Origin: Fluoribacter dumoffii NY 23
Lineage (GTDB): Bacteria; Pseudomonadota; Gammaproteobacteria; Legionellales; Legionellaceae
Assembly: GCF_000236165.1 (NCBI RefSeq)
Contig: NZ_CM001373.1
Location: 2,550,500-2,614,499, forward strand
DNA: 64,000 bases
Direction of reading: 5' to 3'
In this document: positions 1 to 9,172 of the stretch, in pieces
Numbering within the stretch: the first letter of the stretch is position 1
Layout: each line of letters starts with the position of its first letter
Made by a program: the position numbers and the translations under genes
Notes under the pieces: model-generated
What the model was told of the DNA's origin: nothing
Databases searched by the model: none
The model's input: only the letters and a program-made list of their open reading frames with translations

Positions 1-21
1 AAATTCATCTGTGGGTAATTT

Positions 22-669
22 ATGAAATCAAAGATCGAAGAAGAAAAAAAGGCTGCAAAAGAGTGGTTTGAAGAACTTTTGAAAGCATTGGCCCACACAA
101 ACAAAGCGCATCCTGATTTACTTTTTGAAATGCGGCCAACTGAAGCTTTTTTTAAAGAAATGTATAATAAAAACAAAGTTAACCCCCTTTATGTTGAATT
201 TATTTCCAAAAACTCCGGCGCCAAATTTACCTTAGAGAATAAATTTTATCCTCACAGTTGGGTCATAAAACTTCCGGACAATGCAACAAAAGAAGAAAGA
301 GATTGCATGAGGGATCTTGCACTTGAAGCAATTGCCCATCCTAAAAATGCCGCCCCGGATTATCAACCCAAACTGGTCGCATTTTTCCCTGACAGTACAC
401 CAGATGAAGAAATCGCTGAATTTGTCAAAGCATCTGAAGAAAAAGGCATACAAGTTAATTTATTTATTGGCAAAAAAGAAGAATTTGACAAAGTACATGC
501 GGCTCATGAAAAAGAAACGCAAAAAATTGTTGCTTCAGGAGCTCTGGAAAATCTTCCCGGGTGGGATGGGTATGTAAACAGAATCCAACAGAGTGACGGG
601 GGAAGGAAAGGCGAAGAATTTTTAAACAAATACCGCTCAGAGCAAACCAGCTCTGTGACTTATAATTAA
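22..669 (+). CDS. Orphan hypothetical protein, 215 aa
   Basis: The reading frame has an in-frame stop at 16-18, just before the ATG at 22, so the gene is complete in the window. The product is soluble, highly charged and mostly helical in look, with a Lys/Glu-rich N-terminus (residues 3-15) and no signal peptide or membrane segment. I recognise no domain. It lies 19 bases upstream of selO on the same strand and may share its transcript. The C-terminal 30 residues are polar and contain a GEE motif, which is compatible with a secreted effector but proves nothing. Function unknown. Confidence 0.7.
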   Translation: MKSKIEEEKKAAKEWFEELLKALAHTNKAHPDLLFEMRPTEAFFKEMYNKNKVNPLYVEFISKNSGAKFTLENKFYPHSWVIKLPDNATKEERDCMRDLALEAIAHPKNAAPDYQPKLVAFFPDSTPDEEIAEFVKASEEKGIQVNLFIGKKEEFDKVHAAHEKETQKIVASGALENLPGWDGYVNRIQQSDGGRKGEEFLNKYRSEQTSSVTYN

Positions 670-688
670 AAATTAAGATACATTATTT

Positions 689-2173
689 ATGCATGATTTG
701 ACTCCTCATATTTATTCTTCTTCATATTTGCAATTACCACCCAGTTTTTATGAGGTAGTAGCCCCTACCCCAATTGAAAACCCCTCTTTAGTCAAATTCA
801 ATCAGGAATTGGCAGCTTATCTTGCAGTCCCTGACTCTACTTCTGCTTGTGAACATAAACTTTTAACTTTTTATGCCGGGAATACAGTCCCGCCACACCT
901 TAAAAGTATTGCCTTAGCTTATGCGGGCCATCAGTTTGGATACTATGTCCCTCTTTTGGGGGATGGACGCGCTGTATTACTTGGGGAAATTCGCAGCCCC
1001 GATGGAAAATGCTGGGATATACAATTAAAGGGATCTGGAAAAACACGGTTTTCACGAATGGGCGACGGCCGCGCACCCCTTTCGGCTGTTTTGAGGGAAT
1101 ATCTGATAAGCGAGGCAATGCATGGCTTAAACATTCCAACAACCCGTTGTCTGGCTGCAATCGCTAGCACAGAAACCATCTACCGCCAAGAAGGGCCTGT
1201 ACCCTTAGGCGTGTTAACACGTGTGGCGGCCAGCAGTTTAAGAGTCGGTTCCTTCGAATATGCTGCCGCCCAAAAAGACAATCATCTGTTAAAGTCCCTG
1301 GCAGACTATGCTCTTCAACGCCATTATCCTGACATTTTAGCGTACGAAAGCCCCTACCTCGAATTTTTTCAAAAAGTAGTGGACCGTCAAGCTTTTCTCA
1401 TCGCAGAATGGATGGGCGTAGGATTTATTCACGGAGTCATGAATACGGATAATATGACTATTTCTGGCGAGACCATTGACTTTGGACCCTGTGCCTTCAT
1501 GGATGAATTTGATTTAGGCAGCGTATTTAACTCCATCGATGTAAATGGACGCTATGCATTTGGAAATCAAGCCTCTATAGCCAAGTGGAACTTGGCACAG
1601 TTTAGTCAGACCTTATTGAATTTAGTGCAAGAAAAGGAATCATTACACAAATTGCAAGAAATTCTCGACTCTTTTAACACCAGCTTCTCTCAATACTGGA
1701 ATACTAAGATACGAGAAAAAATGGGATTATTTAAGGAAACAAAGCAAACCTTTTCCTTAGTAAAGGATTTTATTATGTTACTGCAGCAATTTAAGCCTGA
1801 TTATACAAATACTTTTCGCCTCCTGGGTAAAGCTGTAGATTGTGAAAAGAGTCAGCGGGATCTAAGCAAATTATTGGGAAATCAGCCCTTGAGTGTGCAG
1901 TGGGTTAATGATTGGTTAAATTGTGTGAAACACCAAAACATGGATGCTATGGAAATAAAATCCAGGATGAATCAGGTGAATCCTGCTTATATCCCACGAA
2001 ATCATTTGGTGGACAAAGCAATAAAAGCGTTTATTGAACATCAGGATAGTAGCTTGATGGACGCGCTTTTAGCTGTTTTGAAAAACCCTTTTCAGCAACA
2101 GGAAAACACGGAGCACCTACAAAGCTTGCCTTTGCCCCATGAACGAGTACATCAAACGTTCTGCGGAACCTGA
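689..2173 (+). CDS. selO: Protein adenylyltransferase SelO (YdiU/UPF0061)
   Basis: This is a pseudokinase-fold enzyme of the SelO/YdiU family, whose characterised members transfer AMP from ATP to protein hydroxyl groups, often on redox-related targets. Family blocks are clear: GDGRAVLLGE at residues 91-100, QLKGSGKTRFSRMGDGRAP at about 112-130, and the metal-binding NTDNM followed by IDFGPCAFMDEFD near residues 252-275. The length of 494 aa is close to the usual 480 or so. The C-terminus ends in QTFCGT, with the near-terminal cysteine that in bacterial SelO can form a regulatory disulfide (family knowledge). It is convergent with the GNAT gene starting 2 bases downstream on the other strand. 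Confidence 0.93.
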   Translation: MHDLTPHIYSSSYLQLPPSFYEVVAPTPIENPSLVKFNQELAAYLAVPDSTSACEHKLLTFYAGNTVPPHLKSIALAYAGHQFGYYVPLLGDGRAVLLGEIRSPDGKCWDIQLKGSGKTRFSRMGDGRAPLSAVLREYLISEAMHGLNIPTTRCLAAIASTETIYRQEGPVPLGVLTRVAASSLRVGSFEYAAAQKDNHLLKSLADYALQRHYPDILAYESPYLEFFQKVVDRQAFLIAEWMGVGFIHGVMNTDNMTISGETIDFGPCAFMDEFDLGSVFNSIDVNGRYAFGNQASIAKWNLAQFSQTLLNLVQEKESLHKLQEILDSFNTSFSQYWNTKIREKMGLFKETKQTFSLVKDFIMLLQQFKPDYTNTFRLLGKAVDCEKSQRDLSKLLGNQPLSVQWVNDWLNCVKHQNMDAMEIKSRMNQVNPAYIPRNHLVDKAIKAFIEHQDSSLMDALLAVLKNPFQQQENTEHLQSLPLPHERVHQTFCGT

Positions 2174-2175
2174 AT

Positions 2176-2703
2176 TTAAAGTATTTTTTGATAAAGAACT
2201 TCTTTTAATAAGGCCCCGCCCTCATAGAACTCTTCTAATTTAGTAGAGCTGGTGGCCTCAAAACCCAAAGCATCATAAAATTTGCGGGCTTGAATATTAT
2301 CTTCAAACACCCACAAAAGTATTTTTTTATAGCCTTGATTCGTAAGCTCAGAAATTGCAGCCTTACACAGTTGCGTTCCAAATCCTTTGCGCCAGTAGTC
2401 TGGATGTAAATAAATAGCACTGATTTCACCCATGGAATTGTCTTCGCTAAAATTGCGAAAAGGGCAAATGCTGGCAAAACCAATGATTTGATTTTCAATT
2501 TCCAATACCAATACTTTAACTTCCTGTTTGATCAAATCATACCATTGTTGGGTGCGCTCCTCTAAAGATAAGTTTTGTAAAATGATTTCTGGAATAAAAT
2601 CGCGATACATTTTTTGCCAGGAACAGATATGGATTTGTGCTATGGCCTCGGCATCTTCTAATGTAGCTGTTCTTATGTTGGGTGTTGAATAATTCTTAAT
2701 CAT
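2176..2703 (-). CDS. GNAT family N-acetyltransferase
   Basis: A 175-residue GCN5-related acetyltransferase. The acetyl-CoA-binding motif A is visible as HPDYWRKGFGTQL (about residues 101-113), preceded by the beta strand GEISAIYL and followed by LWVFEDNIQARKFYDALGF, the usual motif B with a conserved Tyr. The substrate cannot be predicted. The ATG at 2703 follows AAGG with 7-base spacing, which supports this start. It is convergent with selO. Confidence 0.85.
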   Translation of the reverse strand: MIKNYSTPNIRTATLEDAEAIAQIHICSWQKMYRDFIPEIILQNLSLEERTQQWYDLIKQEVKVLVLEIENQIIGFASICPFRNFSEDNSMGEISAIYLHPDYWRKGFGTQLCKAAISELTNQGYKKILLWVFEDNIQARKFYDALGFEATSSTKLEEFYEGGALLKEVLYQKIL

Positions 2704-2835
2704 AATAAAACCTTAAAGACGTAATTAATTTCTGGCAGTCTCTAATTATTCACGTTATTTAATTCACTATTTAGATGTTCTATTGCTAATATGCTATGTT
2801 AGATTAAAAAAATTGTCACGAAAAAGGATTTAAAC

Positions 2836-3333
2836 ATGAAGAAAAGCCAACAAAAAAAACAAACCATTCTGGGGACTTTGGCGCTGTTTGCAGCGTCTGT
2901 AGCCTTTGCTGACACGGTAACAAGCGAGGTTTCAACTACAGCTGGAGCTTCAGTAGGGAAAATTGTTTTTGAAGACAGTAAATACGGCTTGCTCATTAAG
3001 CCCCAATTGACCGGACTTCCGGCGGGCATCCATGGGTTCCACATTCATCAACATCCTGACTGCGGTGATCATGCCAAAAATGCCGGTGGCCATCTGGATC
3101 CGGCAAATACCAATAAACATCTTGGTCCATACGGCGAAGGTCATTTGGGTGATTTGCCTGTATTGGTTGTTGATCCTAACGGTACAGCAAATATTATCGT
3201 ATTGGCACCACGGTTAAAAACTCAGGACATTAAGGATCACGCCATTATGATTCATGAGGGCGGTGATAATTACAGTGATAACCCTCCCTTGGGTGGTGGC
3301 GGCGAACGTATTGCTTGTGGAAAAATTTCTTAA
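2836..3333 (+). CDS. sodC: Periplasmic Cu/Zn superoxide dismutase
   Basis: This enzyme dismutates superoxide in the periplasm. Residues 1-25 form a signal peptide (basic start, hydrophobic core, AFA cleavage site). Metal ligands fit the family: His69 and His71 in GFHIHQH, His86 in GGHLDP, His95, His103 and Asp106 in GPYGEGHLGDLP, and His140 in IMIHEGGDNYSD. Cys76 and Cys161 are placed for the conserved disulfide. The 165-aa length is normal. The start has an AAAGGA ribosome site 6-7 bases upstream. It appears to be monocistronic; a weak hairpin follows at 3353-3384. Confidence 0.95.
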   Translation: MKKSQQKKQTILGTLALFAASVAFADTVTSEVSTTAGASVGKIVFEDSKYGLLIKPQLTGLPAGIHGFHIHQHPDCGDHAKNAGGHLDPANTNKHLGPYGEGHLGDLPVLVVDPNGTANIIVLAPRLKTQDIKDHAIMIHEGGDNYSDNPPLGGGGERIACGKIS

Positions 3334-3352
3334 TAGGGTTTAAGGAATCTGC

Positions 3353-3384
3353 AATCCGGGTTAGGAACTGACCTCATCCGGATT
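3353..3384 (+). terminator. Possible sodC terminator hairpin (weak)
   Basis: AATCCGG and CCGGATT form 7-bp arms around an 18-base loop in which AGG and CCT could pair further. It lies 20 bases after the sodC stop. No T-run follows, so an intrinsic terminator is only tentative. Confidence 0.35.
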
Positions 3385-3477
3385 ATTAAAAAGTAACTAA
3401 TTTTTAGATTAGGTATTTTCTTTTTTTTTATTAATTGGCATGATACGCGTCCAAAAATAATAATAAAGAGATGTATT

Positions 3478-3951
3478 ATGCCCAGTTTTTTTTCAAATAT
3501 AGATACCTACTGGAAAAAATATGATTCCTTAAGAAATAAATATTCTAATTTGATTCCTATTCCAAACCCCACGTATTTTCAACCTATTAGGGACATGATG
3601 GTATTCACCAATACTCTCGTTCGCCCCATCCATAGCCCTCTTTGGCTAGGAGTAAATGCATTATTGTTTTTTTTGAAAAGTTTTATTTATTTAGCTGCCA
3701 GTTTGTTGTTAATTGTCCCTACTTTGCTATTCGCGATTTTTAGCCCAAAATCAGATGCATGCTCGGCATTTAAATCAGCCGCAGCACACACCGTTGTCGA
3801 TGCTACTATGGGCATCATTGCAACATGTGCTTCACTGGCTTCTCTTATTTTTAATCCCATTTATTTGCTTACTCGATGTTTGAGTACTGTGGTTGATCAT
3901 TTGAATGAACTAACTGAATCCTGTTGTAATTTAACCATTGCCAAATTCTAA
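3478..3951 (+). CDS. Hypothetical membrane protein, 157 aa
   Basis: No family recognised. The N-terminal 60 residues are polar and aromatic-rich. Hydrophobic segments follow at about residues 58-84 (ending LLIVPTLLFAIF) and 100-125 (MGIIATCASLASLIF). The short C-terminus has a Cys pair (ESCCNL). The ATG is preceded by AAAGAGA at good spacing. The architecture, a soluble N-terminus with a hydrophobic hairpin near the C-terminus, is common among Legionella proteins of unknown function, including some Dot/Icm substrates. That link is inference only. Confidence 0.6.
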   Translation: MPSFFSNIDTYWKKYDSLRNKYSNLIPIPNPTYFQPIRDMMVFTNTLVRPIHSPLWLGVNALLFFLKSFIYLAASLLLIVPTLLFAIFSPKSDACSAFKSAAAHTVVDATMGIIATCASLASLIFNPIYLLTRCLSTVVDHLNELTESCCNLTIAKF

Positions 3952-4060
3952 GTCGTTTCAGGCTGAATCTTGCGAAGCGGAATTCGAGATCTCTGTCATG
4001 CAGGGCTTCTTAACCGAGTTCCCCTTCGCTTTCAACTATGCAAATTTTTTTGCTTTAAGC

Positions 4061-4501
4061 TCATTGATGGTATTTTCCAATTAATTCGGTCTGCTCAATT
4101 ATATGATTTTGCATGGCTGTTTCTATTTCTTTCTTTGTCGCATGCTCCCCCAGATTTAACATGGTATCCAAAGCATAGAGCTTAAAAAAATAGCGATGAG
4201 TACCATTCGGCGGACAGGGACCGCCATAGCCTGATTTTCCCCAACTGTTCAGGGCACTAATTGTCGATGAGGGAATCCCCTTCCCTATTTTCAGTTCATG
4301 GCAATTGGAAGGAAGATTAAATAGAATCCAATGCACCCATAAACCCATGGGCGCATCAGGATCATCCATAATCAAAACAAATGACTGCGTATTTTCAGGC
4401 ACATCCTTCCACTCCAAAGGTGGGGAATGGTTAATGCCATTACAGGTATATTCTGGGGGAATAAAAGCATTATGTGCGAATGCTGGGCTCTGAAGTATCA
4501 T
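4061..4501 (-). CDS. YbhB/YbcL family Raf-kinase-inhibitor-like (PEBP) protein
   Basis: A phosphatidylethanolamine-binding-protein-fold protein of 146 aa. Family signatures are present: SPPLEWKDVPENTQSFVLIMDDPDAP early on, then WVHWILFNLP, GYGGPCPPNGTHRYFFKLYALD in the middle. Bacterial members are small cytosolic or periplasmic proteins of unclear ligand. I chose the ATG at 4501 rather than one 11 codons upstream because AAGGAA sits about 6 bases before it. No signal peptide is evident. Confidence 0.88.
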   Translation of the reverse strand: MILQSPAFAHNAFIPPEYTCNGINHSPPLEWKDVPENTQSFVLIMDDPDAPMGLWVHWILFNLPSNCHELKIGKGIPSSTISALNSWGKSGYGGPCPPNGTHRYFFKLYALDTMLNLGEHATKKEIETAMQNHIIEQTELIGKYHQ

Positions 4502-4585
4502 GGCATATTCCTTATGCGAATTATTTATTAGCAATTTAGACTAATTTTATACAAAAATACAGTAAAGCAAAGGAAGTTTGCAAAA

Positions 4586-4897
4586 TCAAAACTTTAATTT
4601 TCTGCTAAGAATTTGCCATAGCATCACAAAATCCCCCATTAAACTGTATAGAGGATACTGAAAAGTCGCGGGTTTATTTTTCTCATACACAAAATGTCCA
4701 ATCCAGGCAAATCCATAACCTGCAACCAACATCAAAATGATCCACAACCAGTTCCAGGTAAACAGAAAAAAGAGAAAACTTAAGCAAGCCAGAAATGTAC
4801 CAATAACATGCAGACGCCGGCACATTATTGATTGATGTTCCTCAAGGTAATAAGGATAAAACTCCTTAAAATTTGAAAACTTCTTGTTTGAATTCAT
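4586..4897 (-). CDS. DUF962 / Mpo1-like small membrane protein
   Basis: A 103-residue protein matching the DUF962 family (related to yeast Mpo1): FYPYYLEEHQSIMCRRLHVIGT near the N-terminus, two hydrophobic segments at about residues 33-65, and GFAWIGHFVYEKNKPATFQYP with conserved His and Lys. Yeast Mpo1 is an iron-dependent dioxygenase acting on 2-hydroxy fatty acids; the bacterial role is not established. It sits 84 bases upstream of the PEBP gene on the same strand, so the two may be co-transcribed. Confidence 0.82.
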   Translation of the reverse strand: MNSNKKFSNFKEFYPYYLEEHQSIMCRRLHVIGTFLACLSFLFFLFTWNWLWIILMLVAGYGFAWIGHFVYEKNKPATFQYPLYSLMGDFVMLWQILSRKLKF

Positions 4898-5002
4898 TTC
4901 GATTAGGATTGGTTCTTGTTTTCTAATTATAGGTTAAAACCTCATTCCAATGTTATTATTATAATAAGATGTTTTTTTCTCACCATCTGGCGTATTTAAG
5001 TA

Positions 5003-5821
5003 ATGAATGAGATTAATATAGAGCTATTAAAAAATCTGTTGGACGAAGCCTCACATTGTATGCACTCTTCTGAAAATCTGCTGCAAGAAATGCTGGAAAC
5101 ACCCATAGAGGAAGAATCCTCTATGGAAGATACGGTGTTCTCTATCAAGTTGGTTCTCCAGTACCGTTTAGGTAGCCAGGATGCTCTTTCTGCACTTCTA
5201 AGCATTGACCAAAACCTGCTTTATCTCCTGGGCATCCAACCTCGGCATTCCCGAACCATGAATCTGGATCGACTTGCATATGCCCTGGGAGAAGAGGATT
5301 TAAAACAAGTACTCCATGCACTTTCACTGCTGGTTAACTCCCTATTGAAAATTACCCACCGTTACCACCAAAACCATTTAAGTTTCGTAGTAAGTCATCA
5401 AAAAAAAACCCTTAAACCACATCCCCTGGTCAAAGGGCTGCAAAAACTGGTTTCACAACAAAATCATTTTTTAAGTTTGATCCAGAAATTTGCCGAAAAT
5501 ATCACGCTTCTTTTAGAGTATCAGTCGGTGGGACCGGTATTGGATCATATAGCGGCGCTTAGGGGACCTATTTCCCAATTTTATCAGGCGATAGTGCATG
5601 GTCTTGGGGAAGCAAAACTACTTTATGAACGAATTAACAAAAAAGATTTATTAGAGCAAAAATTAGAATTTCTCCTGAAACAAACCGAGGAAGTTCTTCA
5701 TGCGAGGCCCTCCCTTTATAGACCTCACCCTCCTTCTCCTGCCTTAACGCCTTTAAGAAAACTGTCTGCGGAACAATTGGAACAACGCGCCTCTGCCAAA
5801 CGTTTACGCCCTTTTTTTTAA
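5003..5821 (+). CDS. Orphan helical protein, 272 aa
   Basis: No domain recognised. The protein appears almost entirely alpha-helical, with leucine-rich stretches such as LKQVLHALSLLVNSLLKI (about residues 97-114), and it ends in a proline-rich then basic tail (PHPPSPALTPLRKL, and RLRPFF at the terminus). No signal peptide or convincing membrane span. It could be an intracellular scaffold or a secreted effector; nothing in the sequence decides. A long hairpin lies downstream at 5882-5930. Confidence 0.6.
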   Translation: MNEINIELLKNLLDEASHCMHSSENLLQEMLETPIEEESSMEDTVFSIKLVLQYRLGSQDALSALLSIDQNLLYLLGIQPRHSRTMNLDRLAYALGEEDLKQVLHALSLLVNSLLKITHRYHQNHLSFVVSHQKKTLKPHPLVKGLQKLVSQQNHFLSLIQKFAENITLLLEYQSVGPVLDHIAALRGPISQFYQAIVHGLGEAKLLYERINKKDLLEQKLEFLLKQTEEVLHARPSLYRPHPPSPALTPLRKLSAEQLEQRASAKRLRPFF

Positions 5822-5881
5822 GGTCAGCCTTCACCAAGCTGTGCTGGCTCACGGGGAAAATTATTTATCAAGAGGGGAGTA

Positions 5882-5930
5882 GGTTCTCAAAAAAAATGCA
5901 TCGCTTATGGTGCACGAATTTTTGAGAACC
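5882..5930. terminator. Long hairpin between convergent genes
   Basis: Arms GGTTCTCAAAAA and TTTTTGAGAACC (12 bp) enclose an inner TGCA...TGCA pairing. It sits between the stop codons of two convergent genes (5821 and 5952) and could act in both directions. The T5 lies within the right arm rather than after a GC-rich stem, so efficiency is uncertain. Confidence 0.5.
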
Positions 5931-5951
5931 ATGTAGTTTACTGATGAGAGA

Positions 5952-7628
5952 CTATAAATAACATCCCACTCCATCATAACCAATTATCTGGCATGACTTG
6001 TATGCACTTAAATCCAATCGATAACTTACAGAACCATAAGCAGCAATGATACTTCCATTTTCATTTTTAATATGCGGTTTATGGAAGTGTTCACTCGTTT
6101 CGCAAACGGTATTATTTCGGATCCAGATACCTCCTTCGGAAATAATGTGTGATTTGCTGGGAATAAGTGTATTTTTTCCACAATCCCTAACTGCTAAATG
6201 CTCCATTTTGGGAGCGGAAAAGACGAGATCGTAACCTGCGACAGCCGCCTTGACTGCATTTTCAGCATCCAAAATACCATGGCCGCAAGGTTTTTTGCCC
6301 ACGCATGATTTATTAGGATCACTACTCACACCAAAATCATGGGTGGTCGTATACAGTAATTGCTCTACTTGTTCCGGGCTAGGTGGAGTTTCACTTGCAG
6401 CAAAAATTAATCCGGCCACACCCGCAACATGGGGAGTAGCCATACTGGTACCTTGATAAAAATCAAAACCAGAGCCATTATAGCCACCGCCAGGATTCAC
6501 TGTAGATAATATTCCTCCCCAAGTACCGTAACGTTTGTCCCCACCCGGGGCTGCTAAGGTAATGCTTGGACCGTAATTGGAAAAATAAGATCTCAGACCT
6601 TCAGGACCAGTGGATGCAACTTTAATGGTGCCATTACAAACGGCAGGGGCATTAAAGTGCTCCCAGACGTTGTCATTTCCTGCTGCAACTGCTAGTACTG
6701 CCCCTTTCTTGCGCGCAAAAAAGACTGCTTCCTGTAATGCCTGATCACAATAATCAATTTCATCTTTTGGACCTCTATCTACACCAAAACTCATATTTAA
6801 AATTTGAGCTGGATGAATATTGGTAGGGACACCTGGAACCTCCCCTCCTACAGCCCAATAAATCGCATTAATGACTGAACTTTCATAAAACATGCCATTA
6901 GCAGCAGGAATTTTTAAAGGAAGAATTTTTAAATCTTCCCCCATACCGTTCATGACACTGCCATAACCTGCAATGGTTCCGGCAACATGAGTCCCATGAT
7001 AAGAGCGGGTTTCATCAATCAGGTTGTTATTATTTCCTGCAAAATTCCATCCCCATAAATTCCCTACACGGTCTTTTACCAGGTTATTAATTAAACTGTC
7101 ATTTAAAGCGATTCCGGTGTCCAGGACAGCGACTACTACTGGTTTTTTTGAAAGACCGGTAGTATACGCCCACGCCCCGTCTTTGAACCCGGGTGCGGAT
7201 TCCAGCATAATTCCGGCAGGTCGAGCAAATTCATCCCATTGACTTTCATGGGATAACAAATTACCTGCATCTAAAATTTCTGGATCAGGTACCGGTTTGA
7301 AATAACTTATCCGGTCTTCAACTGCATACAACACCTGAGGGTTTTTGCGTAATCGTTCCAGAATCAGGGATTTTTCATCCTCATCATTACTTTTGGCTAA
7401 AGGACTTTGTGCTGCATCCAAAATTAATAAAAATGCTCCATTGGCCATAGGATTAAATTCTTTTACGGGTAAATGGGTCTGTTGTTTTATTTGTGACTTT
7501 AAGGAAGAAACGCTGGTTATTTGTTCTTTATATTTGATGATTACGCGAATCGTATTTTGCTCGGGCAAAGCAAAAACGCAGTGCGCCATAGTTAAAAGGC
7601 CTAAGCCTGCAATCCCTGATTTTAACAT
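5952..7628 (-). CDS. Exported subtilisin-like S8 serine protease
   Basis: A secreted peptidase of 558 aa. Residues 1-20 form a signal peptide ending CVFA. Residues about 25-110 look like an inhibitor-I9-type propeptide (TIRVIIKYKEQ, then a segment ending VEDRISYFKP). The catalytic triad is Asp170 (VAVLDTGI), His211 (SYHGTHVAG) and Ser395 (GTSMATPHVAG), with the oxyanion Asn in AAGND at about 318. A C-terminal extension of roughly 110 residues after the catalytic domain contains four Cys. The start has AAGGAG 9 bases upstream. It is likely secreted to the periplasm or outside the cell. The targets are unknown. Confidence 0.93.
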   Translation of the reverse strand: MLKSGIAGLGLLTMAHCVFALPEQNTIRVIIKYKEQITSVSSLKSQIKQQTHLPVKEFNPMANGAFLLILDAAQSPLAKSNDEDEKSLILERLRKNPQVLYAVEDRISYFKPVPDPEILDAGNLLSHESQWDEFARPAGIMLESAPGFKDGAWAYTTGLSKKPVVVAVLDTGIALNDSLINNLVKDRVGNLWGWNFAGNNNNLIDETRSYHGTHVAGTIAGYGSVMNGMGEDLKILPLKIPAANGMFYESSVINAIYWAVGGEVPGVPTNIHPAQILNMSFGVDRGPKDEIDYCDQALQEAVFFARKKGAVLAVAAGNDNVWEHFNAPAVCNGTIKVASTGPEGLRSYFSNYGPSITLAAPGGDKRYGTWGGILSTVNPGGGYNGSGFDFYQGTSMATPHVAGVAGLIFAASETPPSPEQVEQLLYTTTHDFGVSSDPNKSCVGKKPCGHGILDAENAVKAAVAGYDLVFSAPKMEHLAVRDCGKNTLIPSKSHIISEGGIWIRNNTVCETSEHFHKPHIKNENGSIIAAYGSVSYRLDLSAYKSCQIIGYDGVGCYL

Positions 7629-7750
7629 GCAACAATCTCCTTATAGAAATACATCGCATTTCAGTATGCTACAAGACACAGGGAAAACACAAGATTATGC
7701 CAAGCCTGGAATTCTATTCTCATCTATATGAAATTAAAGGCGTGAGGATC

Positions 7751-7766
7751 GGGTTCCATGGAACCC
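7751..7766. promoter_or_regulatory. Perfect 16-bp palindrome upstream of the S8 protease gene
   Basis: GGGTTCCATGGAACCC is perfectly self-complementary. It lies 123 bases before the protease start codon and 71 bases beyond the ahcY stop, in the 208-base gap between two minus-strand genes. It has no loop and no T-run, so a dimeric-regulator operator fits better than a terminator. The function is inferred from symmetry only. Confidence 0.35.
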
Positions 7767-7836
7767 AATTTGCGGAAATCAATCATTTTCTTGACTTGAG
7801 GTTTGGTGATGCCATTTCCGGATTACCAATGGAAGG

Positions 7837-9159
7837 CTAATAACGATACTGTTCAGGCTTATAGGGACCATTAATGCCTACACCTAAATAATCAGCTTGT
7901 TCCTGGGTAAGTTGGGTTAATTTAACCCCGATTCGTCCCAAATGCAAACGAGCTACCTTTTCGTCCAGAATCTTGGGGAGCACATATACTTGCCGGTCAT
8001 ATTGAGCAGCATTTTTAAATAATTCAATTTGCGCCAAAATTTGATTGGAAAAAGAGGCAGACATCACAAAACTTGGGTGGCCTGTAGCACAACCTAAATT
8101 AACCAACCGACCCTCAGCTAAAACAATCAGGCGCTTACCATCAGGAAAAATCACATGATCTACCTGGGGCTTAATATTTTCCCATGGATACTGTTTTAAA
8201 CTGTGTATGTCAATTTCCGAATCAAAGTGACCGATGTTACACAGAATTGCCTGGTTTCGCATACGTTTCATATGCTCATGGGTTACTACATGATAATTAC
8301 CGGTAGCGGTAACCACTATATCCACTTGTTCGGCAACATCATCCAAAGTCACAACCCGATATCCTTCCATTGCTGCCTGAAGCGCACATATGGGATCAAT
8401 TTCAGCAATCAGGACAATCGCACCCTGGCCCCGCAATGCTTGTGCACAGCCTTTACCCACGTCTCCATAACCCAGGATCAAAGCAACTTTTCCAGCAATC
8501 ATTACATCGGTTGCCCGCTTTAATCCATCCAATAAAGACTCGCGACACCCGTACATGTTATCGAATTTCGATTTAGTCACTGAATCATTCACGTTGATTG
8601 CAGGGATTTCCAGTTCACCCTTGCGGGCCATTTCATACAAACGCGCAACGCCGGTCGTTGTTTCCTCGGAAACTCCTTTAATTCCGGATAACAGCTGCGG
8701 GAATTTTTGATGGATGAGTTGAGTTAAATCCCCACCATCGTCGAGAAGTAAATTGGGCGTCCAATTATTGGGTCCTGAAAGAGTTTGCTCCACGCACCAC
8801 CAATATTCTTCCTCAGTTTCACCCTTCCATGCAAAAACCGGAACACCAGTGGCAGCTACAGCTGCAGCTGCATGATCCTGGGTAGAGAATATGTTACAAG
8901 AAGACCAGCGAACCTCAGCCCCTAAAGCAATCAATGTTTCAATCAATACTGCCGTTTGAATGGTCATGTGCAAACAGCCTGCGATACGGGCACCAAGCAA
9001 GGGTTTTACCGCAGCAAACTCTTCACGCAAAGCCATTAATCCAGGCATTTCTGTTTCGGCTATGGCAATTTCCTTGCGCCCCCATGAAGCCAAAGACATA
9101 TCAGCTACTTTATAATCTTGCATCCTGCCTTTAACTCCTGTTTTATTAACTAATTCCAT
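7837..9159 (-). CDS. ahcY: Adenosylhomocysteinase
   Basis: It hydrolyses S-adenosylhomocysteine to homocysteine and adenosine, using bound NAD, in the activated methyl cycle. Family blocks seen: [14 protein letters not shown] (substrate domain), the NAD-binding [21 protein letters not shown] in the middle, GHFDSEID and the C-terminal [10 protein letters not shown]. The length of 440 aa is normal. An AAGG-containing ribosome site lies just upstream. It starts 13 bases downstream of the metK stop, so metK and ahcY form an operon that makes SAM and removes its by-product. Confidence 0.97.
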   Translation of the reverse strand: MELVNKTGVKGRMQDYKVADMSLASWGRKEIAIAETEMPGLMALREEFAAVKPLLGARIAGCLHMTIQTAVLIETLIALGAEVRWSSCNIFSTQDHAAAAVAATGVPVFAWKGETEEEYWWCVEQTLSGPNNWTPNLLLDDGGDLTQLIHQKFPQLLSGIKGVSEETTTGVARLYEMARKGELEIPAINVNDSVTKSKFDNMYGCRESLLDGLKRATDVMIAGKVALILGYGDVGKGCAQALRGQGAIVLIAEIDPICALQAAMEGYRVVTLDDVAEQVDIVVTATGNYHVVTHEHMKRMRNQAILCNIGHFDSEIDIHSLKQYPWENIKPQVDHVIFPDGKRLIVLAEGRLVNLGCATGHPSFVMSASFSNQILAQIELFKNAAQYDRQVYVLPKILDEKVARLHLGRIGVKLTQLTQEQADYLGVGINGPYKPEQYRY

Positions 9160-9172
9160 TAGTCCTTCTCCT

